Shown piece after piece: positions 45,629 through 56,751 of a stretch of DNA of 64,000 bases. A program made the translations under genes and the position numbers. This DNA comes from Isoetes taiwanensis (Eukaryota > Streptophyta > Lycopodiopsida > Isoetales > Isoetaceae): the NCBI GenBank assembly GCA_021234155.1, contig JAJEKV010000059.1, positions 3,968,571 through 4,032,570 on the forward strand, written 5' to 3'. The stretch's first letter is position 1, and each line of letters opens with the position of its first letter. The notes under the pieces were generated by a model. The model was not told the DNA's origin. It saw only the letters and a list, made by a program, of their open reading frames with translations, and ran no database searches.

Positions 45629-46028
45629 CTTTCTCGACTCGCAATTCGAGAAAGGCCCTAAGGCCCCTCTGAGGGTCTTTCTCGACTCCGAGTCGAGAAA
45701 TGTAGCTTAGAGCCCAAAAAAAAAAAAAAAACTTTCTTTTCTCCTTTTTTTTTAAGTGGGAAAAAAAAGTTTTTTGAGAGCCTTTCTCGACTGACGAGTC
45801 GAGAAAGACCCTAAGGCCGCTCCGAGGGCCTTTCTCGACTCGCGAGTCGAGAAATGTAGCTTAGAGCACCAAAAACAACAAAAAAAACAAACTTTTTTTT
45901 TTCCTTTTTTTAAGTAGGAAAAAAAAAAACGTTTTTTTGAGGGCCTTTCTTGACTCGCGAGTCGAGAAAGGCAGCTCAGAGTGAAAACGCAAATCTGAGG
46001 CCCTTTCTCGACTCGCGAGTCGAGAAAG
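45629..46028. repeat. array of six near-identical short palindromes
   Basis: Palindromes at 45629-45654, 45677-45700, 45782-45807, 45830-45854, 45945-45970 and 46003-46028, all variants of CTTTCTCGACTCGCGAGTCG with its closing GAGAAAG. The last copy is a perfect 26-bp palindrome. They occur in close pairs (about 50-60 bp apart), with pairs separated by poly-A/poly-T segments, so a unit of roughly 150-160 bp has been duplicated. Confidence 0.92.
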
Positions 46029-46864
46029 GCAACTCAGAGTGATAAATGCAGTTTTCAGGGCCAGAGGTTATTTTTGCAGAGGTACCATTGGATCACAAAA
46101 CCTATTAAACCTATCTAAACCTATGCATTAAACCTATGAAAGCTATGCATTAAAACTATGTAAATATATGTAATAAACCTATGAAAGCACATTGAAATAG
46201 TTAAACCAATGTAAACCTATGCATTAAACCTATTCATTAAACTATCAATATGTAAACCTTGTGCAACATTGTGTTAGGAACTATAGAGGATGATTATGTG
46301 CGTCAAAGAGTATTTGTCCCCATTTTGTGTCTTAAACCTTCAAACTGGGTCAAACAAGGTTCAAAGTATATCACGATCATTAAAAGCTTAAATTTTTTTT
46401 ACCTGGAATAAGAATTATATGCCTCGAAAATGTGCCCTTATAATAGCAACATAATGTGCAATGTGTGAACATAGTAGCACACACATAAAAAGGGAAATTG
46501 GGGACGTATAAATAGACGTCAATTTATATATAATATTTTCATCCTTCATACCCATTAGCCTTAGAAAAATAACCCATTGGCCACGCTATATCCGTATTTT
46601 TTTCTTATGTACACTCTATTATTCCGCTTTTTTCTCTCAATATTCGGCTTTTTTTCCTCCCACCCATGCTTAAGTTTGAAATTGGAAATTGAAAAGGGGG
46701 GGAGATTTGGTAGATACCTTTGAAAAGAAGAGATTTGGTACACTTACGAAATTGTGGCTATGGCGAACTCTCAAGATTCTAGCTATGGCATGGAAGCGGA
46801 GCTATTCAAGAACCATTTCTTTTCAAGATGCGGAGCCAGATGCAGGATCGGCCCTATCATATGC
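46029..46864. other. no gene recognised
   Basis: 46100-46260 is a loose tandem repeat of AAACCTATG/CATTAAACCTAT phrases. The rest is AT-rich. Confidence 0.5.
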
Positions 46865-46865
46865 T

Positions 46866-46991
46866 GGATTTCCAAGCTTTCATCGGCTTCCTATCAGTTC
46901 TTATCGGCTGCTTCCTATCTGCTGTGCCGGATTTCCAAGCTTCATCGGCTTCCTATCAGTTCCTATGGGCTGCTTCCTGTCTGCTTCGATA
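46866..46991 (+). repeat. 63-bp tandem duplication
   Basis: GGATTTCCAAGCTTTCATCG...CTTCCTATCTGCT is repeated directly from 46929 with five or so changes. It produces internally repetitive frames (46689-47292) that I do not accept as genes. Confidence 0.8.
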
Positions 46992-47815
46992 TGTTCTTCA
47001 TCTTTTCATCTGTCCGGCATCTGAGCCTCAGTTTATCTTGTATGGCAAAAGAAGATCTGGCCATTTCTTCATCTGGCATAGTATCAGAAGAGCTACAACC
47101 ACAGAGCTTGGAAACGCCCCTGATCAAGTCGGATCAGAGCTTAGAAACACCCCACTGAGGCTGAAACAGATAAGAAGAGCTTGCACTGCGGACACAGAAA
47201 GGACGAAAAGTACTTACAAAACACTGGCATGTAAAATGCTTCTTCACAAGGAAAAAGATGCAGAAAGAGGAAAAATACCTGCTTGCCATTAGATGTAATA
47301 GGCAAATAATGGATCAAATTGTAGTGCCGGGGCAGAAAATATGAGAAAATATGAAATAAGATCGGAAGAAGTAGAATTGTAAAAAGAGTAGAAAGCATTT
47401 GGGTGGCTTCTTGGTTGCTGCGCTCTGGCGATAGATTGAATGCACAGATTCGGCAGGAGAAGCAGAAGGTCTTAACAGATGTATCCCTCTTGCAATAGAA
47501 GGTCTTAACAGATTCGGTAGGAGAAGAAGGGCAGCTTTGGGATAAATAAAGCAAGGGAAGATCTGGCTATGCAGACTTGCCGAAGTAGAGGTCCATCATG
47601 TGAAGATATGGCAGAGCACGAGCTTTAAGGCCCACTTTTTTTGTCTTATGCCCTGACACTAATATAAACTTGCAGAGATGGTGCAGTTCGGCTGTTTAGC
47701 TCAAGGTTGTGGCGGCAGTAGCTTGGCTGCATTCCTTCACGGTAAGGAAGCTTTTAAACTTCAAGGCTCTGTTGTGTTGCAGGCTTGCGCTTTTATATTT
47801 TTTGACACTCTGCTT
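46992..47815. other. no gene recognised
   Basis: Several overlapping frames on both strands of similar length. None has a domain signature. Confidence 0.4.
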
Positions 47816-47935
47816 TGAAAATGTAGCGAGAGGACCGGAGACCCCGTTGGGATGGAAAACCAGGATGAGAATTGCTGCAGGTGCTGCTCGAGGCCTCCAT
47901 TACTTGCACGAGCATGAGAAAATTCCTTCTTGACT
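47816..47935 (+). pseudogene. receptor-like kinase fragment
   Basis: A short stretch encodes GPETPLGWKTRMRIAAGAAR, then GLHYLHEHEKIPS and a stop. This is the alpha-E segment before the catalytic loop of plant receptor-like kinases (pattern LxWxxRxxIAxGAARGLxYLHE). The catalytic loop HRD and everything downstream are absent, and no kinase N-lobe is visible upstream. A small captured or relic exon. Confidence 0.75.
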
Positions 47936-48064
47936 AGTGAGACGAGAAGGTCGAGATTAGTAGTATTTAATTTAGTAATAATTTTTTTAATGTAATATTT
48001 AATTTTTATTTTAATATGAGATTTAATTTCTTTCTTTAATATATAATATTTAGTTTTTATTTAT

Positions 48065-48345
48065 TTATTGAAGGGGATATCCTCCCCCCCTCCAAAATCT
48101 CCTTGCACCTGATCCTCTCCCCCATCTTTTCCTTCCCTCCCTCCCTCCCTTCTTTTGCCCCTTTGCCCCTTTCCCTAAACCCCTCCCCTCCACTTTTGCC
48201 TCTTTGCCCCTTTCCCTAAACCCTCTCCTCTCTCTCGTGCCTCTCTCCCTCCTGCCTCTCTCCCCTCCCTCCTTCTCCCCCGCTCCTTTGCCTCCCTCCC
48301 TCCCTTCCATCTCCCCTTCCTTCCTACCATTTTTTTTCTCCACCG
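48065..48345. repeat. CT-rich low-complexity tract
   Basis: CCCTCCCTCC/CTCTTTGCCC repeats. The open frames on both strands are low-complexity artefacts. Confidence 0.85.
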
Positions 48346-48530
48346 TCTCCCCTTCTTTTCTCGAATTGTTCTTTGGAAATATTATTGTTGTCTTATTAAG
48401 AAAACATTCTATTCAAGCATTCAATTCAAAAAAAAAAAAAAAATAGTATGAGTCCCATTTTCAGTCTGAGTCCCAAACGTCGAGATCTGACCCACTTTAA
48501 TTAAATGCGACTTCCTTGTTTTTAATCTAT

Positions 48531-48560
48531 ACGTAAAGGAATGTTGGACTGCCTTCTGCT
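48531..48560 (+). repeat. left terminal inverted repeat
   Basis: ACGTAAAGGAATGTTGGACT followed by GCCTTCTGCT. Inverted partner of 51667-51695. Confidence 0.88.
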
Positions 48561-48710
48561 CCCATATCCAATCCCCTTGTGACACGTGGCAGAGATTCTA
48601 ACCCGGGAATTACACTAAACTTTTTTTTTAGTGCAAGTTATTGTCTTCTCGAAGTTATTTTTTACTGGAAGTTATTTTTAACTGGAACTTTATCTTGAAA
48701 GTATTCTAAA

Positions 48711-48842
48711 ATTATCAGAATGAAGAGTAAAATTATCAGAATGGCTAGTAAAACTTATCAGAATAAAGAGTAAAATTTGCAGAATGACACAGTAAAAATA
48801 GTAGAAAGGTTAGTAAAAAATCATCAATGACACAGTAAAATC
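48711..48842 (+). repeat. subterminal tandem repeats, ~21 bp, about six units
   Basis: Units such as TTATCAGAATGAAGAGTAAA, TTATCAGAATGGCTAGTAAA and TTATCAGAATAAAGAGTAAA, decaying rightward to GACACAGTAAAA. They lie 180-310 bp inside the left end of the TIR element. Confidence 0.75.
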
Positions 48843-48962
48843 ACTTCAGTTCAAGATTTCCATTCATTGAAAAAGTTGTCGACTTGGTTACATTGAAAAA
48901 GCAAAAACATGGAAAGTCGAGTAAGAGGCCCTTGCCCTCAGTAAACTGCAAACACTTCAAAT

Positions 48963-51249
48963 CTACTTCATACTTGATCTAGCTGCAATATTCTTCACGA
49001 AATTCGACGGGTCAATGTTGCTTCCTCCGTGTACAATGATCTGATTATGAAATGTTCCTCCTGAAAAGCTAGTATTGCCAACTTCCACTGATAAGTTGAA
49101 GGCCTTCCTCAATCTCACATCTTTTCCTGCAATTTCTTCAAGAGAAATATTGTCGAAGAAAGGATCATCTAAATCGAACCACGGTGTGTCGAATAATGGG
49201 ATTCCAGCAATGGCTGGATGGTTGACTCTCAATGCAGTGAGAATCTTCAGTTGCAACATCAGCAACTAATTTCATATTACCTACAAAAATACAATCATCT
49301 ATTCAACTACTATCGCTAATTTATAAATCCTAATAACCACTAATTATAATTACTAACCTGCTGAAGAATCGACATTCTGAGGCACCTCCATGACAGAAAA
49401 AGTACCTGTATTCTGCTGTTGATCATAGGCCCTTAACTCACTCTCATATACCTCATCAAACATCCTGCGTGTGCCATCATCATTGAAAGGCTTTCCGATT
49501 ATCGACATTGCAGCCTTACACTTCAAATCTTGAGTTTTATCATACCTATAATTGAAGCCAAATATATAAGAATTAACACTAGAATAATTAAAGATACCAA
49601 AAGCAAGACTACTTACCGCTTGTATGCTCCAGTAGTCCTGTGCCCTGTCACATCCATTCCAACTTCCACAGGAACATTCGCCCTTGCTAGCCTACTAACA
49701 ACTGACGTCCTTCCAGATTTACCAGAAAATTTACCTTCAACGCCTATTGTCTTCATCATATATTTCATCCAAGATCCTAACACTTTTGCGCTCACTCTAT
49801 GCTTTTTGTTGTACCAGACCTGCAACAGAGAAGTTTAAGTACTACAAATTAAATATAAAAAAACAAAAACAAAATTAGAAAAATACTTACATGTGATTTT
49901 GGTGAATTGATGCACTGCATGAATATGAACCATGGTGCATTTTCATCTTCAGGTTTAGGTAAATGTCGAACAAGACATTTAAATGTCAGCACCACATCAT
50001 CTTCAAAACATCGAACAGGTTGCCTGAATGACTCTTCCTGATACTTCTCCATTGTCACACGATGATTTTTGCTCATTCTCTCACTATATTCTAAACACTC
50101 CTTAGCATCAAGTACCAGAACTACAAAATCAGTCACAACAAGCTGATACAACTCATCTCTCCCTCTAATAGCAAACCTTGACACACAGTAGTACATAAAC
50201 CTTCACTGAAGACCCCTGTTGCTAAAAATAGAATGGTCCATATCAGACAAAAGAGCTTGCTCTGTACTGTAACTTATCTCATCAACCTTCTTACGCTTGC
50301 CACAAATACCAGGCGTTAATCTAGATCTTCTCATACTAGCAATACAAGCCTTTCTGGCATTAGCAAATATTGAACTCTTCTTGATCTGAAATGGTATCTC
50401 CTCAATACCAGTACGCCCTATTCTCACTTCCTGTTCTCTCCCGATAATAGCTCCAATTTTTCTAAAGATATCTTGCAGCCTACACCAAATAGCAAACAGT
50501 TACTATTAAAATAAAGTATTAAAATAAAGTACTTACGTTTCAGTAGGGTAAAGAGCTCCATTAAGCTTGTAAACTTGAAGCATAAACTGCTCCAACATTC
50601 GAGCAAACTCCATCAAATCCAATTCCTCTATTCTTTTCTCAATTGAACCCTTTCTTCACTCTCCAGTGATCAAATCTGGATCGAGCCCATTCTATCTATT
50701 TTTGTGCCAGCAGAATTAACTTCCCTCACTACCTCATCATCAAGCTCTAGGAAAGGCATTTCTTTTCCAGATCCACTACCAACATTTTCAGAAACAACAC
50801 TAGAAACATTTTCTTTGTTAGACTCGGTTCCAAAAAACCCTGGCATCTTTTCAACATCACGTAAGTACTCGTCAATCTCGGCATCCCCAAACTCTTTCAG
50901 AAGCTCTGTCTCAAAATCAACCTCACATTCTGTATTATCCAAGAAAGTACAATGATCTGCGCCTCCAATCTCTTGAGTGATGTTCAAGATGAAGCCAGGT
51001 GCATTTATCTCAGCCATAGTAGACTGAGAAAGCATAAAACCTTCAAGAAAAATAAGTACAGACACTAAATAGTACACCAAAGCTCGACTTAACGACATTA
51101 CAACCTTCGAACTCACTGCCGAAGCGTCAACAACCTGAAAAAGACAGCTAAAAAGTTAGATATGCAAGATTATACGAAAACAGAGATAAAAGCACACTTT
51201 AATTTACCTGGTCCTTCTACATGTTACTCCCAGACGCATTATCCGCCAT
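48963..51249 (-). pseudogene. Crypton/DUF3504-like tyrosine recombinase, split gene
   Basis: Minus-strand exons by eye: 51249-51208 (MADNASGSNM), about 51151-50680 (acidic region), ~50640-50537, 50479-49891, 49819-49617, 49545-49358, 49280-48963, most with GT/AG junctions. The middle reads MEFARMLEQFMLQVYKLNG, then ALYPTETLQDIFRKIG, the N-terminal layout of animal ZMYM/KIAA1958 and Crypton recombinases. The catalytic part shows Arg I in SRFAIRGRDELY, Arg II in SGKSGRTSVVSRL, then VTGHRTTGAYKRYD with the H and nucleophile Tyr at exactly Crypton spacing. The Tyr codon (49542-49544) sits at an exon start. Expected role: DNA cutting and rejoining for element movement. Two in-frame stops (near 51219 and 50203) and a frame change near 50660 make this copy dead. 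The His of the HxxR box is replaced by Lys. The last-exon frame is uncertain. Confidence 0.72.
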
Positions 51250-51666
51250 TATCTGCCAGAAATCGCCACAACAATTAGATAACAGTATAAAAATCAACCT
51301 AAAACTCTGAAAAACTACCTAAAACAAAGAAAGTCGAGTAAGAGACCGCCAAGAACACTCTAAAATCAAGGCATTGCCGTAAAAAACACTCAGAATCAAG
51401 TCGCTGCTACCACAAATGAACACGCTGCTCCAAAACTTCACAAAATCACGAAAAACTGAGGCACTGCAAGGAAAAACGAAGGCACTGCAATGGTAAAGCC
51501 TTCCTAAAGGGCATGCAGACCCATGCAGAGCTTAAAAGCTCGTCAAACATGCGAGCACCGCAGCGATCGGCATAGCCGGAAGCAAAAAGAAAGGAAGAAA
51601 AAATTCATTCTACAAAGCTTCGTAAAAATTTTCGCTGACGTGGCGGACAAAAGTTGGGTGACGTGA

Positions 51667-51695
51667 CAGAAGGCAGTCCAACAATTCCTTTACGT
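51667..51695 (-). repeat. right terminal inverted repeat
   Basis: CAGAAGGCAGTCCAACAATT followed by CCTTTACGT. Inverted partner of 48531-48560. Confidence 0.88.
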
Positions 51696-51697
51696 TA

Positions 51698-51784
51698 GGG
51701 CAAAGATTCGTTACTCTACTTTCTCTGTTGTCAAGTGGGCCTCCGATGCGCGTCACAGAGAAAGTAGAGTAATGAAACTTTCCC
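51698..51784. mobile_element. 87-bp PIF/Harbinger-type MITE
   Basis: Arms GGGCAAAGATTCGTTACTCT...ACTTTCTCTG and CAGAGAAAGTAGAGTAATGA...AACTTTCCC are inverted over about 30 bp, with TTA on each side (51695-51697, 51785-51787). Nearly the whole element folds into one hairpin. Confidence 0.85.
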
Positions 51785-51799
51785 TTATCCAAAATGTGA

Positions 51800-52520
51800 T
51801 CTGATGGCTGCTCACATCGGTTCAAGGGTGCAAGAACATTCTACTTTCTTGGTAGATTTTATAAGAGCTTAGGCATTCCATTTCACTGGAGCTACGTTGT
51901 TTCATATCATGGAAAAGGTAAAATTCAATGTTTCATTTGGGCTGGAATGTGTAAAATATGAAAAAGAGTTGTTTGTTACCTTGTAGGTGAGCATGATGGG
52001 GCAGGGGCTGTTCTCAAGAGAGCATTCACCCACGAAATGTTAAAAAGGAATTCCAAACATTTAAGAAATGCCCACGACGTTGTTCAATTATGCACGGAAC
52101 ACTTCAAAGATTCTGACAAACATAGGTACATCATATATAAATCAAGACTGTTGTACCAGTGTTGTGGTAAATATTACTAACTGTTACAAATTACTATTTG
52201 TTTGTAGGTACCTTTGGGAGATAAAGATGCATGAAGTAAGCAGAGTTGAGCAGTTTGACTATGCTACTTTGACAGGGTCCAGTAAATCTCATCGCATCAG
52301 GCCAGTAAACTCCAAGAATGCTACTCAAGTTGCATATATAAATTACTCGTGCTTTTGTCATAATTGTTTGGTGGGTAAGTACAGTATATGCATAAATGAA
52401 GAAAGAATAGATACCTGGACCTTTTTAGAATTAAGACCAGGGATTCAAGATACTGCACCTGTAGATGGGCTAGTCTATGATGGGGAGATGCTGAGTGGAA
52501 ATCATATATTATTGATGTAA
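51800..52520 (+). pseudogene. DDE-like transposase fragment with HGKG motif
   Basis: Three exons joined by GT/AG introns: 51800-51917, 51987-52125 and 52208-52520. They read SDGCSHRFKGARTFYFLGRF, then FHWSYVVSYHGKG, EHDGAGAVLKR, and later a cysteine pair in YSCFCHNCLVGKYSICIN followed by DTWTFLEL. From memory, this order (SDG...FK, SxHGKGxxDGxGxxxKR, then CFC..C) matches uncharacterised transposase-like proteins common in animal genomes. I cannot name the superfamily. A TGA lies just before SDG, and the 5' part is missing where the MITE and TIR element sit. Truncated but with clean exons. Confidence 0.65.
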
Positions 52521-55500
52521 GGAGAACTTTGCAGGAGAAACTATTATTAATGAGCAGGATCATTCCTTACCATTAATGTAAAAAGTTTCTAGTCATTTCA
52601 TTTAGTTTTAAGGACTTCTTTAGGTCTTGTTGTTAATAGAGAGTCATCAACATCCTTCCAATATTCAAAACTGTTGCCCCATTGGCTGGATATAAATTTT
52701 GTGGCATTGTCATTCAGTTGAGGTAACTACAATTCAACCAATAACAATTTGGACTTCTAGTTCAACTGCTAGACTTATTTTGCCTGCATTCATTGAGCTT
52801 TTATGTGAACTCCAATTTGTTATTGGCTTATTGCCTTGGACATGCGAGTTATAGCAACTTTATAGCTTTGAACCAAAACAACAAAAGAGAATAAACCAAA
52901 AGCAACCAAGCAAAACAAACAACCAACAATATATAAGACAAGAAAATATGGTCAATGGATAACACCTTTACCAATTCACATGATTTACGCCATTGATTGA
53001 TATAGTTTTATTTTGTCCTAACCATTCTTATCATATCTCCCTTATTTTAGTGATTGATTCCTTATGTCAATAATTTATAGCTCTCACCCAGACATGCTAG
53101 AAGGAACAAAGAAAGGAGCCAAATTGTTCCTTTATTTACTTTCTAAAATACTTAGGAATCAAATGTGGCATAACAATGATGAGGTTATGGTATATGATAT
53201 TGCAGTAGAAGAATGTGGGAGATTCATAGTCATCAGTTGCTTACAGAACCTAGTTTATGAGGAAAAGATATTGCCTAAAGTTTGACGCTACCTTAAGATT
53301 TTTTGTGATTCAATGGTTTCTAAATTCTTGAGCACTCAAATGCAATCTTGAAAAGTAAGGAATGCCAAAAACCAAGAATGATCATAGAAGCTTCACAACT
53401 TAGAGCATGGAAGCACCATACTTAACCAAAAGGATCTACCTATTTGCTCTAAAAAAGATGTCATCTCCTCCTCAAGGACACCACGTTATTGTTGAAAATC
53501 ATTCTTCTTGTGGAGCTGAAGTTTGTGGGTAGTTATTTTAAAGTTAAAGTGTTCTTTTTGCTAGAAATACTCTGCTACTTGATATTTTGTCTTTAGGTGC
53601 AAATGAGAAAGAATGACCAACTGAATATCTTGTATGGCGGCATAGAATGTGAGGAGCTGATTCTAGGGGCCTTGCGACCAGCGGGAGTTGGGAGCGGGTC
53701 TAGAAGCGGCGACCCACTTCCAGACTGCCACAACATGGCAACGGGGATGAGGATGACCTGATGCTTACCTGCAGTTTATCGCTTGAATGGAATCCTTTAG
53801 CCATTTTCCATTCCGGAGGTGGAAACGCCGACCCAATTGCCATGTTATATTCTAATGCATGAGGACCAATGCAAACACACATCTTAGGCTAATCAACAGA
53901 AAAGAATTTAGTCATTGTACTTGGCTCATAGATTCATGATAATGTCGGAGATGCTCTTCAAAATCTATAACATTTAACTTAGTGATGAATGGGTTAAAAC
54001 ATGATGCATCCATGTCACAACAAACGTCGAAACATCAAAATGGCACTGCCCAAGCTTAACGACGAGCATGCATCAAACAGCCTACAACTAAAAAGGAAGA
54101 TGGCAGACACACACCCCTACATAGAAGGGCCAATCAACTCAAGTGTCGTGACCCCTGTAACATTCCTCCACTTAAGTCGGAGAAACTGCGCAATAGGTGC
54201 ATCTAGATAGCAAAACATTATAATTTTTAAGAAAGGCCTTGAGGAAGTTTACCATATCTCAAAAATGTCCAATGTGGTTGCTTAATCACGATGAAGTTAT
54301 CTGTTCTTTCTCTTATCTTTTCTTCTTTAGTTGTATGAATGAACCTCACAAGATGTGAAATCTAAGAACTTCTGGGCTATGAAAATGAATTCCTATGTTT
54401 GTAGCATTCAGAAGGCTTGATATTAAACAAAGAAGATCCATTACGAAATAATAAAATAAAAAAACACACTCTCGGATTACAGGAGGGCAACCTTTCGTGA
54501 GCAGCACCTTGTTTTCTTTGACACTTTTTTCTCCAACCCTATGTTCAAATTTATTTATTAAGGTTATTATTTTCTTATTAGTCTATTAGTCTAGTCGTTG
54601 GTTTTCATGTTATAGATTGAAGTTTGGGTCTCGATTCATTTATGAACAAGCTTTTCTTTTCCCATGCTTAACTAATCCAAAGCTTAAATCTTAAATTTTA
54701 ACTCTCAAAGTATACCTTGTGTTGCCTTGTCCTCAACTTAATTAAAATGTTAAATTTCAACTCTTGTGTTGCTCCGTTATTTTATTCGGCTCGTTGTCAT
54801 TCGTACCTCTAGAGCTGAACCCGCATTGCTGGCAGTATAATCTTGGGGTTATTCTTTAAGTAACTTGGCTAAGAGTTTTTCCAACTCTTGTGCATTTGAC
54901 TCTATGTTCCTTTTGTTAAGCGTATCTATGGAACACTTTTATGCATCATATGGTGGCTTAGTCATGCATGTAAGGTTTTTTATTCTATACATTCATGATT
55001 ATTAATCTATTAGAATTGGTTATTTATCCCAAATTTTCATTAACTATCCTACACTATATAGGGATATATCATATGTTCTGTTTTTCATGTTTCCAAGTGG
55101 TTTTCACCTAATTTTTGGGACTTTTTTGGTCAAATGGATTTCAATAATTATTTAGTTCCATATGTTCATAGGTCGAAACATATATTGTAGGTATATTTTG
55201 CAATTGCCTTTGCTTATACATTGTCTAGGGTTGGACATTTCACACAACAAGTGTTAAAATCAAGTTTGAAAACTCCAAATGACCTGATTTGCCTGGAATC
55301 CAGCACCTTATAACTTGTTCTGATCTTTGGTTCCTATTCTACCATATCCCTACACACAGACTGCTCATAAAAGCTTTATGTTAAGACTTTTGGGTTTCAA
55401 AATCATCTTAATTAATATTCACCTTTTAATGACTTGTAAATTGGTTAGAGATTATTGGTATTGTCGCGTAGACCTAGGTTCTATTCTAGCTGAGTACATA

Positions 55501-56751
55501 TTTTTCTTTTAGGATTCCTTTTAAGCTTAAACAAATTAATCCTTTTCCTATAGGTATGTATTTCATTTTAGAATATACCTAAAGTTCTTGCGATGTATTT
55601 ATTGTCTTTTAGAGTATACTTTGGTAGGTTAAAATGTGATTTCTGTTATCCACGTTTACACCTATATTAACTTTAGGTGTGGATGTTATAATGGTAAAAG
55701 ATGGAACATGCGTGAAAGAACCCACCTCTTTTTCGTGCCAGAGGGTTAAACCGGCAGAGTACCACAGGTATATGAAGGTATATTGTGTCCTAAACAATAT
55801 ACACGGGAACCCGGATGGGGGATTAATCATCCTTGAATCGCAATAAATTACGTAAATATGTTTTTCTTGTATGACTAGCAAATTACTTTAGGCTAGATTA
55901 ATGGTTTACACACTTAGTCCTCTACTGAACTAACACTGAGTGATCCTTGAGAGCGGGGAGTACAAGATGATAGTGGAGATGTCGTCAACCATAGATTCTT
56001 ATGGATTGACAAAGATTTCCTTTAGGGCATGATATTAGTTGGAAATTCCGATTAAAGAGTTATAAGTCCATTGTTATCAAAGTTCATAAAATACTTAACT
56101 ACTATTTGAATTTCAATTATTATTTATTGTGCTTGGGGTTTTTATTTGATGGTAACACAGTAGTCCTAGAACAACTATATTTGGAGTTCGAGACCACCCA
56201 AAGTCGCATTATGTATAGTTTGTCTCATGGCCAAGCAAATCTTATTGATGTTATTATGGTGATTGAAAAAAAAAAAAAACGTAGATTTAAACTTATATAT
56301 GCACTCACAAAACAATCCATCGCCAGCTTCATGAATAGACATCTAAGAAACCCCAAATGTTGTTTAAGTAGTTGCATCTCTTGTATATGTAACATCATTA
56401 AAGCACACACAAGACATATATGTCTAAGAGACCTGCATTGACTATAGATGTTAGAGGCACTCAAGGAACGATCCACCAACCACTTCGTAGACACATGTTT
56501 AACTTCACATGTTCAACTAGTTGGATCTTTTGGTATGTGAATATGTCTAGTCCTAGAGCAAGATGAGATTGCTTAATATTATTTAAAGTCCATATGCATG
56601 CAAGACTCGGAACCTCTTAGTAAAACAAAGACATTTAGTTATTTATCATGGCAAGAGATTGACAACCTTAGTGCAAAAGGTTGCCAAAAATGTTCAGGGT
56701 CATGTCACCTACAGTCACACAAGACTTTATTTTCCACATTATACAAGGTAA
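52521..56751. other. 4.2 kb without a recognisable gene
   Basis: Mostly AT-rich. 53064-53285 is open for 73 codons (NNDEVMVYDIAVEECGRF) without a family I know. 54483-54511 repeats the GAGGGCAACC...CAGCACCTTG phrase of 17.1 kb. The other short frames show nothing. Confidence 0.5.

Larger units (their letters stand above)
48531..51695 (-). mobile_element. TIR-bounded element carrying a tyrosine-recombinase gene
   Basis: The left end ACGTAAAGGAATGTTGGACT and its continuation GCCTTCTG match, inverted, the right end CAGAAGGCAGTCCAACAATT and CCTTTACGT (one 1-base indel in about 29). Looser similarity continues inward (CACGTGGCAG against its inverted counterpart CCACGTCAGC). TAT precedes the left end (48528-48530) and would directly follow the right end if the MITE at 51698 were absent (51786-51788), a possible 3-bp target duplication. 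The only gene inside is the tyrosine recombinase on the minus strand. Confidence 0.72.

Noticed and set aside
45629-46028. Regularly repeated short palindromes as a CRISPR array
   Set aside because: Spacers are not unique protospacer-like sequences but poly-A/T and duplicated segments, spacing is uneven, and the setting is eukaryotic.
46689-47292. Overlapping frames of 111-154 codons
   Set aside because: They run through a 63-bp tandem duplication in different frames and show no domain.
48065-48446. Open frames on both strands over the CT-rich tract
   Set aside because: Low-complexity translation (Pro/Ser/Leu or Gly/Arg/Glu runs) without any domain.
53064-53285. 73-codon frame downstream of the DDE-like fragment
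   Set aside because: No family recognised and no splice link to the transposase-like exons. Possible but unsupported.
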